Shown here one piece after another: positions 19,868 to 29,690 of a stretch of 64,000 nucleotides of DNA; position 1 is the stretch's first letter; each line of letters starts with the position of its first letter. The notes under the pieces were generated by a model. It did not search any database, was not told where the DNA came from, and saw nothing but the letters and a program-made list of their open reading frames with translations. A program made the translations under genes and the position numbers. The DNA lies in NCBI GenBank assembly GCA_021650895.1, contig CP091278.1:1083659-1147658 (forward strand), read 5' to 3'. This DNA is from Candidatus Jettenia sp. Its GTDB lineage: Bacteria; Planctomycetota; Brocadiia; Brocadiales; Brocadiaceae.

Positions 19868-21850
19868 CTACAAATACTTTTGTCCGGTGGGGCTTAAAAT
19901 ACGGACTGTTACAAAGATCAACAAGTGTGTCTTTTCATTCCTTGTCGTCCTTCTCTTAAAAAGATTACCGAGAATGGGAATATCACCCAGGAATGGAGTC
20001 TGCTGTTTTGTAAAGTTTTTTCTTCCCGTAATTTGACCTCCAAGTACGACCGTATTTCCGTCTTCAATTGTTAATTGGGTATTCACTATCCTTGACTCAA
20101 TAATTGGCCGCACAATATCCGGAACGGTAATATCTCTTATAATCGCAGCATTCTGAATCACTTCCTCATCGACAACACTTCTTACAACGGGCTGGATTAC
20201 CAGACTGATGGTTTTTGCATCAGCACCAATACTGGGAGTCACATTGAGTGCAATACCCTCAAAATTCTGATCATTAATATTAGCCTTTAAGGCAGGCTCA
20301 CTAACAATCACATTTCCGCCAGCCGAAGGCTCGACATCGCTTACACCTGAAGTAACAACCTCGTAATCTTCTACAAAAGGAACGTTCCTGGCAACGGCAA
20401 TAGTAGCCTGGCTATTATTGGTAGTTGTAACCTTTGGAGAGGAGATGGTTGTTACATTCTCTGATCGATCTAAAAGAAATAAGACTGCTTGAAAATCAAA
20501 CTGATCGATGACACCACTCAAAACTACAGTGGAACCTCCCGTGGTTACCGGCGGCGCACTAAAGGGGATGTTAAAGAATGTGCCTGAATTGTCCTTTACC
20601 TTAAAGTTGATGCCGAAGTCAAAATCCTCGACATGTGATACCTCAAGAAACCGGGATTCGATAACAACCTGAATTGGATCTTTATCTAATTCTTTTATAA
20701 GTACCGCTATCTCTTTATGAACCTTGGATGTCGTTCGTAGAAAGACCAGATTCTTCTTCCTGTCCAGAAGTATCTTGCTCCCTTCAGGCCACTCTACCAA
20801 ATCCTTAATATTCTCAAGGATAACTTCAATGGACGACTTCTTTCCCAGGTTACCGCTTACTTCACTCACCTTTCCCCCACCGGGACCCATTCCGGCGCCC
20901 GCCATACCCATGTCCATACTCATACTCATACCCATGCCCATACCCATACCTCCGCCCATACCCCCACTCATGCCTCCACCCATACTACCTCCCCCAATAC
21001 CACCATTTAACGAACTCAGACTCTGAACAAAACTCAGATCTGAGAGGGCGACAAAATCCTTGACCAATTTCGACTCGTTCAGTCCTTTATTGAGATGATA
21101 GACCCGTGTTTCAAACTCCCGCGCAATCTTCTTTTTCGATGCCTCACGTGATGTCAGGTAGACAGTATTACCTTTTGTTTTCATCTCAAGGTCATACTGA
21201 TCGGAGAGATAATTAAGAATGTCCTCTACGGTCTCATCCCTAACCCTGATATTTATTTTCCTCTCATTGAGGATTGTGGTATCTGCCAGGATATTAACGC
21301 CGGTATTTCTAAATATCTCGGAGATAAGAAAGTCCAGATCGACGTTGTTAAGATCGATAATCCCTACTTTTTGCATCAACTTCTTTTTTATTTCCGGTGA
21401 TAGTTCTTTGACCTGTGATATCGATTCGCCTAAACCAGGTGCTCCCTCGATCTCTTCACGATCTTTCTCTGGCTTTTCTTCAGGTAAATGCGCCTCTTTT
21501 TCAACATCAAGCAGCATCTTTTCATTGTCAAGGCTGCTCTGCTTCTCCATAAGTTCTTTTCTCTCCTGGAGCTGAGCACGTCTTGCATTGTAAAGATAAA
21601 AATTTGCCTTCCTTCGTGTTTCCGGATCTTTGCTCTTGTTGAGTTTTTCGGCCCTCGCTATCACCTCATCATAGAGACCTTTTTTATATAAGCTCTTCAA
21701 TTCACGTATTTTTTTATCGCTCTCTTCTACGATATCAACCTCATCATTCGTAGTAACCCTCTTGGTCTGTTGTGCACAATTCACGAAAAAAACGAGAGCA
21801 CTGAAACAAATAATGGTTACCTTAACTTTTCTCAAAAATCCGAATACCAT
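19868..21850 (-). CDS. Secretin (GspD/PilQ family) with Gly/Met-rich insertion
   Basis: The start is placed at ATG 21848-21850, with AAAGAGGT upstream, instead of the frame limit at 21907. The leader ends VFFVNC, a lipobox. A helical TPR-like region follows, then an STN/N0 domain (INLNNVDLDFLISEIFRNTGVN) and a secretin core: VVIESRFLEVSHVEDFDFGINF, TISSPKVTTTNNSQATI, GVDAKTISLV-like and GNTVVLGGQI...TPFLGDIPILGNLFKRR. This forms the outer-membrane gate for the secretion or pilus machine. The N-domain contains an unusual run of Gly and Met with little else, about 45 residues (20890-21000). It lies upstream of PilM-N, as in type IV pilus operons although the gene order is reversed. Confidence 0.9.
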   Translation of the reverse strand: MVFGFLRKVKVTIICFSALVFFVNCAQQTKRVTTNDEVDIVEESDKKIRELKSLYKKGLYDEVIARAEKLNKSKDPETRRKANFYLYNARRAQLQERKELMEKQSSLDNEKMLLDVEKEAHLPEEKPEKDREEIEGAPGLGESISQVKELSPEIKKKLMQKVGIIDLNNVDLDFLISEIFRNTGVNILADTTILNERKINIRVRDETVEDILNYLSDQYDLEMKTKGNTVYLTSREASKKKIAREFETRVYHLNKGLNESKLVKDFVALSDLSFVQSLSSLNGGIGGGSMGGGMSGGMGGGMGMGMGMSMSMDMGMAGAGMGPGGGKVSEVSGNLGKKSSIEVILENIKDLVEWPEGSKILLDRKKNLVFLRTTSKVHKEIAVLIKELDKDPIQVVIESRFLEVSHVEDFDFGINFKVKDNSGTFFNIPFSAPPVTTGGSTVVLSGVIDQFDFQAVLFLLDRSENVTTISSPKVTTTNNSQATIAVARNVPFVEDYEVVTSGVSDVEPSAGGNVIVSEPALKANINDQNFEGIALNVTPSIGADAKTISLVIQPVVRSVVDEEVIQNAAIIRDITVPDIVRPIIESRIVNTQLTIEDGNTVVLGGQITGRKNFTKQQTPFLGDIPILGNLFKRRTTRNEKTHLLIFVTVRILSPTGQKYL

Positions 21851-21964
21851 AATATTGAACTTACCTCTTTCATGTAAAATTTCCCCTTTATATTCGTCAA
21901 ATTCCATGAGATAATTCTTTCGTGTGATTCATGGTTTATCCTGGTAACGCTGCTACTTTTCATT

Positions 21965-22205
21965 ATAGGGCGAGGCTTTAGCCCCATATGCATCAAGCTA
22001 AAATAGGGAAACGGTGGAGAATAATAAACCACCCGTAATCCCCCTTGTTCCCCCTTTTCTAAAGGGGGGTTAGGGGGATTAGAGGGGAACATGGACACAC
22101 ATTGCTCTTTCTCCAGGGGGATACCTCCTTTTCCATGGAACACTATTCTTAGCCTGATGCATATGGGCTTTAGCCTTGCCAGGCAACTCTGAAGGGTTGC
22201 CTTAC
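21965..22205. repeat. GTAGGGC repeat split by a MITE
   Basis: TAGGGCGAGGCTTTAGCC at the left and GCTTTAGCCTTGCCAGGC at the right are the two halves of one GTAGGGC-family repeat. The 183-base element at 21984-22166 separates them. Confidence 0.8.
21984..22166. mobile_element. CATATG-ended MITE, copy 2, with 9-bp target duplication
   Basis: The element runs from CCATATGCATCAAGCTAA to its near-inverse. It is flanked by the direct repeat GCTTTAGCC at 21975-21983 and 22167-22175. The target is a GTAGGGC-family repeat, and the undisturbed sequence in other copies reads GGCTTTAGCCTTGCC. This shows recent transposition. Confidence 0.85.
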
Positions 22206-22236
22206 GTAATTGAAATTCCTATTCAGTAATAGGTTT

Positions 22237-22751
22237 TTACAGCAACATATCCAGTATCGTATCAAACAATATTTCATTATCACTCCCCAGAATCTTTGTA
22301 TAGGCGGCCTTAACACGGATCGTATAGTTGACGATGTCATATTCAACACCCGTAATCCTGCCTGTCGCTCTTACAAACTCACTTCGGAAAGGAATCTGGA
22401 GTTTCAGGGTAATATTCTTGCCTTCCTCAAAAACCGGGTCCACTACCGATGATGATTCTGTTTCTGAATTATTCTGAACCTCTTTTTGAGCCTCAGCCGC
22501 CGTGATATCGTTACTTATCTCAAACATAAGTTCCCTCTTATTTATATAGAGAACCCGGGCCCTTAATGCCACAGTATCCTTCAGAGAATCCTGGAGGTAG
22601 TAGAGAAATAGTCCTCAATTTCAATACCTGGATACCCCTGTACATCAGGAACTACCTTTGTATCCTGGTTACGGGTGATCGTGTTCCCCTGTATATGAGG
22701 CGAATGTTTGTCTGCTTTTTTTAATCGGGATAGCCTTGAAAAGATACCCAT
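22237..22751 (-). CDS. Possible PilZ-like protein, probably frameshifted
   Basis: Two frames join. An ATG at 22749-22751 with GGTGAG upstream opens MGIFSRLSRLKKADKH and continues to EIEDYFSTTSRIL. A second frame with only a GTG start (22570-22572) gives the C-terminal 111 residues. Adding one T to the TTT run (plus-strand A at 22606-22608) makes EDYFLYYLQDSLKDTVALRARV continuous (given here as the joined reading). The C-terminal part (GKNITLKLQIPF...ATGRITGVEYDIVNYTIRV) has the strand pattern of a PilZ barrel, but the RxxxR and D/NxSxxG c-di-GMP residues are not evident. It lies upstream of the secretin. Its function is uncertain. Confidence 0.5.
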
Positions 22752-22844
22752 ATCTCACCATAATGAAATACTCATTTTTCGAATCGGTAATAGAAATTCA
22801 TAGCACTGCCACTGATATTTACCCTTTTATCACGTTCTCTCAAT

Positions 22845-23687
22845 TTAACCTCTCTTGTCAGCCTGCATAGACGATCCACACATCTTTTCCAGCAGTACCT
22901 TCCGTTCGTCCAGCTCTTTTAACCTCATCTTTATTCCATCTTCAAACTGTTGAAAGTCAGGATGTTTCGGAACACTTTTCTCAGCAAGCCGCAGCGCAGT
23001 AATAGAATCGTTTATCAAGGTAAACGCCTCAGATATGTTCCCCTCCGATTCTTCAATAAGTGCCCTTTCCCTCAGCATAAAAGAATACCAATAGTTATAG
23101 AAATAATAAGTAGGGGGAGCAAACTCAGCAGCCTTTCCGATATAATAGCAGGCTTCTTTTACCGGATGCTCTCCGCGCTTAAGGAAATATTCACGATAGA
23201 TACTATTTTTTCCTTTGTCGTAATAAACCCAACCCAGATAAAAGTGCAGTTCCGGACTCTTCGGGTTTCGGTTTATCCCTTCTTTCAAAAAATCTACCCC
23301 TTCCTTTATCCATTCCCACGACAGTTCTTGTTGCTCTTTATGGTTAAAGTCTACTGATATGTTGTAGATCATATTCCAGGCATTGATAATCCAGATATTT
23401 GCGAGCCTTGGCTGCAGCTTCGAGATAAGCCGGTACAACGTCAGTGCTTCATACCATATCTTTTTCTCCCATGCATCCATAGCCCTTACCCAGAAAAAAT
23501 TGACAGCAGCAGCCCGGAACCCTCCGAGTGCAACCGTTCCAACAAACTCACTGGGCAAAAGAGCATCATATGCAGATCCTTCAGAAAGGCCGCTTGATAC
23601 CCGGTAGGTGTCGATCTCCTTGAGAAGAAAATGAAAACTGGTAAACGTTAGTATGAGAACTCCAATTATTATGGTTATTTTTTTCAT
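22845..23687 (-). CDS. Membrane-anchored TPR-like protein
   Basis: This 280-residue protein has an N-terminal anchor (ITIIIGVLILTFTSFHFLL). The conserved-looking ALGGFRAAAVNFFWVRAMDAW is followed by helix pairs with TPR spacing (WYEALTLYRLISKLQPRLANIW; PELHFYLGWVYYDKGKNS). RBS AAGGAC precedes the ATG. The HEAT-repeat gene ends 12 bases upstream, so the two are cotranscribed. It is likely a scaffold protein facing the periplasm. The specific partner is unknown. Confidence 0.7.
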   Translation of the reverse strand: MKKITIIIGVLILTFTSFHFLLKEIDTYRVSSGLSEGSAYDALLPSEFVGTVALGGFRAAAVNFFWVRAMDAWEKKIWYEALTLYRLISKLQPRLANIWIINAWNMIYNISVDFNHKEQQELSWEWIKEGVDFLKEGINRNPKSPELHFYLGWVYYDKGKNSIYREYFLKRGEHPVKEACYYIGKAAEFAPPTYYFYNYWYSFMLRERALIEESEGNISEAFTLINDSITALRLAEKSVPKHPDFQQFEDGIKMRLKELDERKVLLEKMCGSSMQADKRG

Positions 23688-23699
23688 AAGTAAAAGTCC

Positions 23700-24792
23700 T
23701 TACCGATGCTTTGTTAATTTCCAGAGTGCTGCAACACTCATCAACTTGACTGCAAGATCATCTTCCCCACTCTTCAGCAATAATTCCTCAAGAGATTGCA
23801 TCCCTCTCGCATCACCAAGCTTCCCTATTGCTAACGCAGCAGATGCCCTGACAGAAGTCTCTTCATCCCCGGTCAGTTTTTCTAATGCCGGTAACGTTTT
23901 CTTGCCTCCCAGTTTACCCAGAAATAGCGCTACAACACCGCGAACAATGGGATCCTCATCATCTCTTAATACCTCTATTACCTCAAGGCTATCCTTGTCT
24001 CCTAATCTTCCCAGAACAATCACTGCAAGCGCCCGAACCATCGGTTCCTCATCCTCAAGGCTTTTCCGAAGCTTTACTACAGCCTGCTTATTTATCTTTC
24101 CAATCTTCCCAAAGGCAAGGACTGCAACAACACGGGCATAGATATCCGATCTGTCTTTCAGCTTCCGTTCATAATCATCGATATCCCTTTCGCTCAGATT
24201 ACTCATATCGCCAAGCAGATAAGCAGCGATGCGGGGATTTACCTCTTCTTTCTATGGCATCTTTGAGACCAGGTATTTCTCCTTCGTAATCTAAAGCACC
24301 GAGGGCAAGGGACGCAGACTCCCGGACACGCACATCCCGGTGGTCGAGTAATTGAATGAGTTCAGGGATAACGTCCTTATCACCAATGTCACCAAGTGCA
24401 GTAGCAGCAGCAAGCCTTACCCACAACTCTTCATCCTGAAGAGAGGACAACAGATCAGGGACAACTTCTTTATCTCCGAGAGAGCCAAGCGAAGATACGA
24501 CAGCGGCTCGTATTTCCATATCATCATCCCTGAGTGCATGACTTAATATGCCATATAACTGCTTGCGATCATGTTTCCCGGTATTCTTTACTATAGCTAT
24601 GTATTGCTCAATAGCTTTCAGGGTCTCAAAACTCTTTCTTGGTTGCACCGCCCCGGCAGTGTTGGTATCAATTCTTTCTGTCTGTTGCATCGTTTCTGAA
24701 CATGCTTTACTTCCCGTGTAAATATCTCTGGCCAGTGCCGCTCCTATAAATAATGCGTAACACAAATACATTCCGTGCCCTCTCATCTTCAT
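23700..24792 (-). CDS. HEAT-repeat protein, frameshifted
   Basis: Two frames encode one array of HEAT/PBS-lyase repeats. The upstream frame (RAAVVSSLGSLGDKEVVPDLL, VRLAAATALGDIGDKDVIPEL) ends shortly after AIERRGK. The downstream frame reads NPRIAAYLLGDMSNLSERD, then more repeats to 23700. Deleting one A (plus-strand T at 24238-24240) or one C (24232-24235) restores continuity. The array has about eight repeats, an N-terminal signal-like segment and a start at 24790-24792 behind GAAGGGG; an ATG at 24807 is possible. HEAT arrays bind other proteins; here it heads the secretion cluster. Confidence 0.75.
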
Positions 24793-24861
24793 AGATTCCC
24801 CTTCCATATTCTTATAACCAATGTATTTTTGTATCCAGGGACTTCATCCCCGGCTATACCC

Positions 24862-25108
24862 CCATATGCATCAAGCTAAGAATAGTGTTCCATAAGAAAG
24901 GAGGTATCCCCCAGGAGAAAGAGCAATGTGTTCCCATGTTCCCCTCTAATCCCCTCTAACCCCCCTTTAAAAAAGGGGGGAACAAGGGATTTCCCCCTTT
25001 TCTAAAGGAAGATTTCCTTTTTTCCCCCTTTTTTAAAGGGGGATCAAGGGGGATTACGGGTGGTTTGTTATTCTCCACCGTTTCCCCATTTTAGCTTGAT
25101 ACATATGG
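24862..25108. mobile_element. CATATG-ended MITE, copy 3, with 9-bp target duplication
   Basis: The ends are CCATATGCATCAAGCTAA and an inverted partner with one substitution. Direct repeats GCTATACCC at 24853-24861 and 25109-25117 flank it. The interior consists of C-run/G-run palindromes. It fills most of the 24808-25175 gap, which has no gene. Confidence 0.85.
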
Positions 25109-25175
25109 GCTATACCCCTGCCCTTCAGGGCCTGAGATAGTCCAGAACGAAAAATACAAACCTTTACGATTTCTC

Positions 25176-26513
25176 TTACCTGCTTACCAATTCTCTTTTC
25201 CAGAAACACAACCACGCAAACAATAGGAATGGTATGCCGTAGAATGCCGTATAAGCAATAATTTTCAAAAATATCATGTTATCTATATAGGTACCCTGAA
25301 GGAAATATCCTGTAGGATCAAACCTCTTGAAATCCGGAAATACACTGCTGAAATAAAGAATAATTTTCTTCAAGGTAGTAATATGTACTCCATCGGTAAG
25401 ATATTTCGGCAATTTTGAATAGGTCTCGGCCTGGTGGAGATGGCCATGTCCGGGAATAAATGCCTGCATCTCTTCGATGCTCTTCATGCCGATCAGGTTA
25501 CCGAAGCTCTTTAAATATGGCAGGGTATTCCCTGTTATATATGCAAAGAATGAAATCACAAGTGCCATCTTTTGTCCAAAATAGGATGCAGCCGATAACG
25601 TGATTACGGAAAGCAATGAGACGAGAAAGAATACAAATCCAAAGGAACGGAAGTAGTTGCTGTAGAAGCTGCATTGATTCCGCAGGAGAAATGCGACATC
25701 ATCCTTTTGCGGCGCAATATAGTAGCTCTTCCCTGAGGGAAATACCTTCACCTTTATCCTCTTGTTCTGTTCAACAAGAGTCCTGTCTAGTGAAATCCGC
25801 GTCTCCGGGTTCATATTCCCTACATATGCATATTGTGTCGTTTGAAGGGACCTGTCTTCAGCATCCAGGACATCCACACCGACAAAAGCCGACCCTGCAT
25901 TGGTGCCCGCATTTATCCCCCCGATCTTCAAACTAATGTCTACTTTTTCCCCTTGAAAGGGAGCCCGGTCAAGGTCATGGAATGCCCAGACGGCATAGCT
26001 TCCATCCCCAATGAGTCTGCCACCGGTTGAGACTAATTCAAGATTAGCCACCTCGCCCACAATAACAGGTCCTTTACCTTTCAGGTATTTTACCGGCCTG
26101 AAGATATTCGTTCCCGCAAGACTCTTCCCATGAATCGTCATCAGATAGGCCAGCGTGATACCGGAAAGCATAAACACGATAATAAATCCTATCGCAAAGA
26201 ACCCGATAGCCTTTCCCGATAGATAAACAAAACGGCTGGTAGGCCGGGAAAATACTGTATAGATGGTCTTTTCCTCAATATCCTTGTAAATGGATGTGGC
26301 GATAAAGTAGATAATTAGCAGGGTACTGAATAACCCTATCATGGTAATTGTTGCCCTGAGGATAAGTTTTATCTTATCCTCGGATGTCATCGCAGGTAAT
26401 GCAGAGGATACCCCTCCAATAATAAGTCCAAAAATAACCAGGAAGAAAAAAATCCTGTTCCTGATAAACTCCGTCAGTGTTCCGTGAGCGATTGTCACTA
26501 TCTTTTTTATCAT
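25176..26513 (-). CDS. ABC-2 type transporter permease with extracytoplasmic insert
   Basis: This 445-residue membrane protein has an ABC-2 type N-terminal half (NRIFFFLVIFGLIIGGVSSA; DIEEKTIYTVFSRPTSRFVYLSGKAIG, a match to the family's cytosolic coupling segment). About 150 polar residues separate the third helix from the second membrane half and probably fold outside the cytoplasm. The ATPase gene ends 200 bases upstream, so the pair forms an exporter. The substrate is not indicated. The region between them contains a GTAGGGC repeat. Confidence 0.8.
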   Translation of the reverse strand: MIKKIVTIAHGTLTEFIRNRIFFFLVIFGLIIGGVSSALPAMTSEDKIKLILRATITMIGLFSTLLIIYFIATSIYKDIEEKTIYTVFSRPTSRFVYLSGKAIGFFAIGFIIVFMLSGITLAYLMTIHGKSLAGTNIFRPVKYLKGKGPVIVGEVANLELVSTGGRLIGDGSYAVWAFHDLDRAPFQGEKVDISLKIGGINAGTNAGSAFVGVDVLDAEDRSLQTTQYAYVGNMNPETRISLDRTLVEQNKRIKVKVFPSGKSYYIAPQKDDVAFLLRNQCSFYSNYFRSFGFVFFLVSLLSVITLSAASYFGQKMALVISFFAYITGNTLPYLKSFGNLIGMKSIEEMQAFIPGHGHLHQAETYSKLPKYLTDGVHITTLKKIILYFSSVFPDFKRFDPTGYFLQGTYIDNMIFLKIIAYTAFYGIPFLLFAWLCFWKRELVSR

Positions 26514-26662
26514 GTGGTCAACCTTTTTTAAATGACAGAGAGACAGGATAAACAGAATGTAATATCTATTTGTTTGTTCTCTCTATCCCTATGAAAAATA
26601 TAAGCTCTCTGCGATTCAATGAGATTATCTTTGGCAGCAACTCATAAAAAAACAGAGTCCAT

Positions 26663-26711
26663 GTAGGGCGAGGCTTTAGCCTTGCCAGGCAACTCTAAAG
26701 GGTTGCCTTAC
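26663..26711. repeat. GTAGGGC palindromic repeat, short form
   Basis: GTAGGGCGAGGCTTTAGCC joined to GGGTTGCCTTAC with the centre deleted. It lies between the ABC permease and ATPase genes. Confidence 0.65.
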
Positions 26712-26716
26712 ATATC

Positions 26717-27595
26717 TTATTCACAATACGTATCATAACCATCTCCCGCCGTCTTGATACTCTTCACAAAGAACTCTTCAAGGGTAATATTCGATATTCC
26801 TACGGACGTTATCTTTAAGCCATTCCGTTCTGCAAATTCGAGAATTTGTTCCCGGGCCCTTCCATTGATATCCTGTACCTCAATCCTTATACAACCTTTT
26901 TTTGATAATATCTCCTGAGTCGGGCCCTCAACGATCAGCTTTCCCTGATGGAGCAATATGATCCGGTCGCAGACACCCTGCACATCCGCAAGCAAATGGG
27001 AAGACATAAGGATCGTCTTTCCTGCCTGTTTAAGGTTTTTAATAAGGTCCTTAACCTGCCGTGTTCCTATGGGATCCAATCCACTGGTAGGTTCATCAAG
27101 GATAATGAATTCCGGATCGTTAATAAGCGCCTGCGCAATACCGATCCGGCGCTGCATCCCTTTCGAATATTCCCTGATACGCCTCTTTCTCGCCTCTTTC
27201 AGGCCGACAATCTCTATCAGCTCATCAATACGCCTCCTCTTTACCTTCGCATCCATTCTAAAAAGGCTGCCATAATAATCTAAGATCTCATCAGCATTAA
27301 AAAACTTGTAAAAATAAGACTCTTCCGGCAGGAAACCAATCCGTTCCTTTACCCCAACATTGGTTGGTTTTTGACCTAACAAGGAGATTGTTCCTGACGT
27401 GGGCTTCAGGAATCCCATAAGGAGCATAATCGTGGTTGTCTTTCCCGCACCGTTAGGACCGAGAAATCCACACACCTCACCTCGCCGTATATAAAAACTC
27501 AGATTATCTACTGCCTTAATCTCCTGTGTGGAAAACATTTTCCGGTAAACCTTTGTCAGGTTATTGATCTCAACAACGTAATTATTTGCTATCAT
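26717..27595 (-). CDS. ABC transporter ATP-binding protein
   Basis: The start is set at ATG 27593-27595 (MIANNYVVEINNLTKVYRK), with GAGAGG upstream; the longer frame to 27724 has no homology-like sequence. Motifs: LGPNGAGKTTTIMLLMG (Walker A), YSKGMQRRIGIAQAL (signature), FIILDEPTSGLDP (Walker B), MSSHLLADVQGVCDRI (switch His). The closest pattern is the DrrA/NatA/GldA exporter type. It forms an exporter with the permease at 25176-26513. Confidence 0.92.
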   Translation of the reverse strand: MIANNYVVEINNLTKVYRKMFSTQEIKAVDNLSFYIRRGEVCGFLGPNGAGKTTTIMLLMGFLKPTSGTISLLGQKPTNVGVKERIGFLPEESYFYKFFNADEILDYYGSLFRMDAKVKRRRIDELIEIVGLKEARKRRIREYSKGMQRRIGIAQALINDPEFIILDEPTSGLDPIGTRQVKDLIKNLKQAGKTILMSSHLLADVQGVCDRIILLHQGKLIVEGPTQEILSKKGCIRIEVQDINGRAREQILEFAERNGLKITSVGISNITLEEFFVKSIKTAGDGYDTYCE

Positions 27596-27685
27596 GTATA
27601 TTCCTCTCTCAACAACAAACACTAAATCCCGAATATGGCTAAAAATATCTATTTTTTCTAGAAAGCTATGAACTTGGTTTATTTT

Positions 27686-27764
27686 AAGTGTCAGTATCAG
27701 TGATAGTGGCAAAGTAGTGATCACTTGAGCACTTTGCTGACACTACCACTGCCACTGACACTAA
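27686..27764. repeat. Inverted repeat of AGTGTCAGT type
   Basis: Imperfect inverted copies of AAGTGTCAGTATCAG and CACTGACACTAAG flank TGATCACTTGAGC. It lies in the spacer upstream of the ABC ATPase gene, and a related sequence occurs near 40410-40440. Confidence 0.45.
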
Positions 27765-27900
27765 GTAGGTGCTCGTTAACTTAGAAAATAATTCCCTGCG
27801 CTTATCTGCAGAAATCTACGTCCTTTTATGTAATTACTATCTTCTCCTTTGTGTTCTTCGTGGCTGAAATCCCTTTTCTCTCCACTCTCTGTCGCTTCTC

Positions 27901-28605
27901 CTAATCCCAAAACCCATACCGCAAAATCGTATAAATAGCCAGCATCCCATCCTTCCACCCAATCTTTTTCCCCTCTGCATACGTTCGTCCATAATACGAG
28001 ATGGGGACCTCGTATATCCTGAACCCTTTCCGTGCCACCTTTGCCGTTAGTTCAGGTTCTATACCGAAACGGTTCGATTTGAGGTCAAGGCATTTTATAA
28101 CCTCACGTCTGAAAACCTTATACCCTGTTTCCATATCGGAAAGGTTTAAATTGGTAAACATGTTTGATAGTGTGGTAAGAAATTTGTTTCCAACGTAATG
28201 CCAGAAAAAGAGCACTCGCTGTGTTTCTCCACGGAATCTTGAACCGTAAACGACATCGGCCTTGGATTCCAGTATTGGTTTCACTACCAGGGGATATTCT
28301 CTTGGGTCATACTCCAAATCAGCATCCTGAATAATCACAATATCGCCTGTCGAAAATTTAAATCCTTTCCTGATCGCTGCCCCCTTGCCGCAATTGCGTT
28401 CACTATACACCACTATTACTTCTTGTCTGGCTCGTGCTATCTGCTTCAGGACGTCAGCAGTCCCATCTGTAGAACCATCGTCAACGATAATAATCTCCTT
28501 ATTGAAGGGGGTGTCTAATACATTGCTTACCACTTCAGCTATTGTATGAACCTCATTGTAGACAGGGATAACGATAGACAACTTTACCTGCGTCAGCTCC
28601 ATCAT
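27901..28605 (-). CDS. Family 2 glycosyltransferase, DPM1-like
   Basis: The GT-A core is [17 protein letters not shown], then [28 protein letters not shown] (DxD metal site) and [10 protein letters not shown]. It resembles dolichol/polyprenol-phosphate mannosyltransferases of about 230 residues, without a membrane tail. The start is placed at the tandem ATGs (28600-28605) because homology begins right after; the frame stays open to an ATG at 28722. It probably supplies a lipid-linked sugar for the glycan genes upstream, including the GT39-like protein. Confidence 0.85.
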   Translation of the reverse strand: MMELTQVKLSIVIPVYNEVHTIAEVVSNVLDTPFNKEIIIVDDGSTDGTADVLKQIARARQEVIVVYSERNCGKGAAIRKGFKFSTGDIVIIQDADLEYDPREYPLVVKPILESKADVVYGSRFRGETQRVLFFWHYVGNKFLTTLSNMFTNLNLSDMETGYKVFRREVIKCLDLKSNRFGIEPELTAKVARKGFRIYEVPISYYGRTYAEGKKIGWKDGMLAIYTILRYGFWD

Positions 28606-28925
28606 TCGGTATTTCTGCTGCCCGTCATTCATTCTGTCATTCTCTAGCAATACCGGAGATAGAAGAACTACATTCGTAATATCTTTTTGTGTCATAATCA
28701 TAATTCTATAATCCTTATACATTAATAAAAGAGATTGGAACCACAGATTACACAGATTTCACAAATAATAGAAAAACCTGTTCACGGCAGAGAACGCTGA
28801 GATCGCAGAGGTAAAACGGTTTGAACCAAAAGCCCTCCTCCGCATCCTCTGCGCCCTTTGCGGTGGTCTTTTTTCTATCTGTGTAATCTGCGAAATCTGT
28901 GGTTTCAGGCATTCTAAAACCTGGC

Positions 28926-29462
28926 TCATCCCAAATCTTGAGCAGTTGATTTCAGAACACACCACACGAACACCACAAGTACTGCAATCGTCCCTGAAAG
29001 AAACATCCCGCCGGAAGGAATAGCCAACCATGCTAATGCTTCTTTCGCAAGACCTGTGCTTCCAAGCCTTGGGGCCATTATCCCTGCAAACAGCCAGAAT
29101 AGCGAATACCCTAATGCACCGGCGCCCAGTCCTATAGCAGTTATCATCCTCATTACACTTTGTCCCTTCAAAAAGGAGAGCAGGATGATCATCCCAAGAG
29201 ATGCAGCGCCCATTCCATTGGCATGAAGATAGGCCCGTTTGAAATATGTCCATGATTTATCCGTCACCTTTGACATCTCTGTCTTATCACCTTTATACAC
29301 GGTCTCATATACCTCCTGGGCTGATGTCTTAAGGGATCCCTTCATCCCATCTTCTGCTGTCCCAAATGCCGCCCCCAGGCCAAATCCATAAAGGAGTGTC
29401 AAAAGCGCCAATATCATTCCTACCCGGAGCTGCCTCAATTGATAAAAATAGTTCTGTACCAC
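28926..29462 (-). CDS. Four-helix membrane protein of unknown function
   Basis: This 178-residue protein has four hydrophobic segments (MILALLTLLYGFGLGAAFG; MGAASLGMIILLSFL; MITAIGLGAGALGYSLFWLF; GGMFLSGTIAVLVVFVWCV). A soluble loop of about 50 residues lies between the first two. It has no recognised catalytic motif. It stands between glycosyltransferase genes, with spacers of more than 200 bases on each side. Confidence 0.7.
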   Translation of the reverse strand: MVQNYFYQLRQLRVGMILALLTLLYGFGLGAAFGTAEDGMKGSLKTSAQEVYETVYKGDKTEMSKVTDKSWTYFKRAYLHANGMGAASLGMIILLSFLKGQSVMRMITAIGLGAGALGYSLFWLFAGIMAPRLGSTGLAKEALAWLAIPSGGMFLSGTIAVLVVFVWCVLKSTAQDLG

Positions 29463-29509
29463 TGCATTTCCTTTCTATAAATTTCGATCTATATATTTAC
29501 TTATAAGAT

Positions 29510-29583
29510 GTAGGGCAAGGCTTTAGCCTTGCTTCCCCGCCTGAACGTGCACGGGAGAGAGCAACCCTAAAGGGTTGCCCTAC
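29510..29583. repeat. GTAGGGC palindromic repeat
   Basis: GTAGGGCAAGGCTTTAGCC at the left, GCAACCCTAAAGGGTTGCCC and TAC at the right, followed by GGAATTGAAATTCCTATA. Confidence 0.75.
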
Positions 29584-29690
29584 GGAATTGAAATTCCTAT
29601 ATATTAAGTTAATCTTCCTTAGTACAGATGATTTAGGCAGTTGTGTTTTTCCTAAGTCATTTTATAACCCCCTTAGTTTAAATCTCATTT

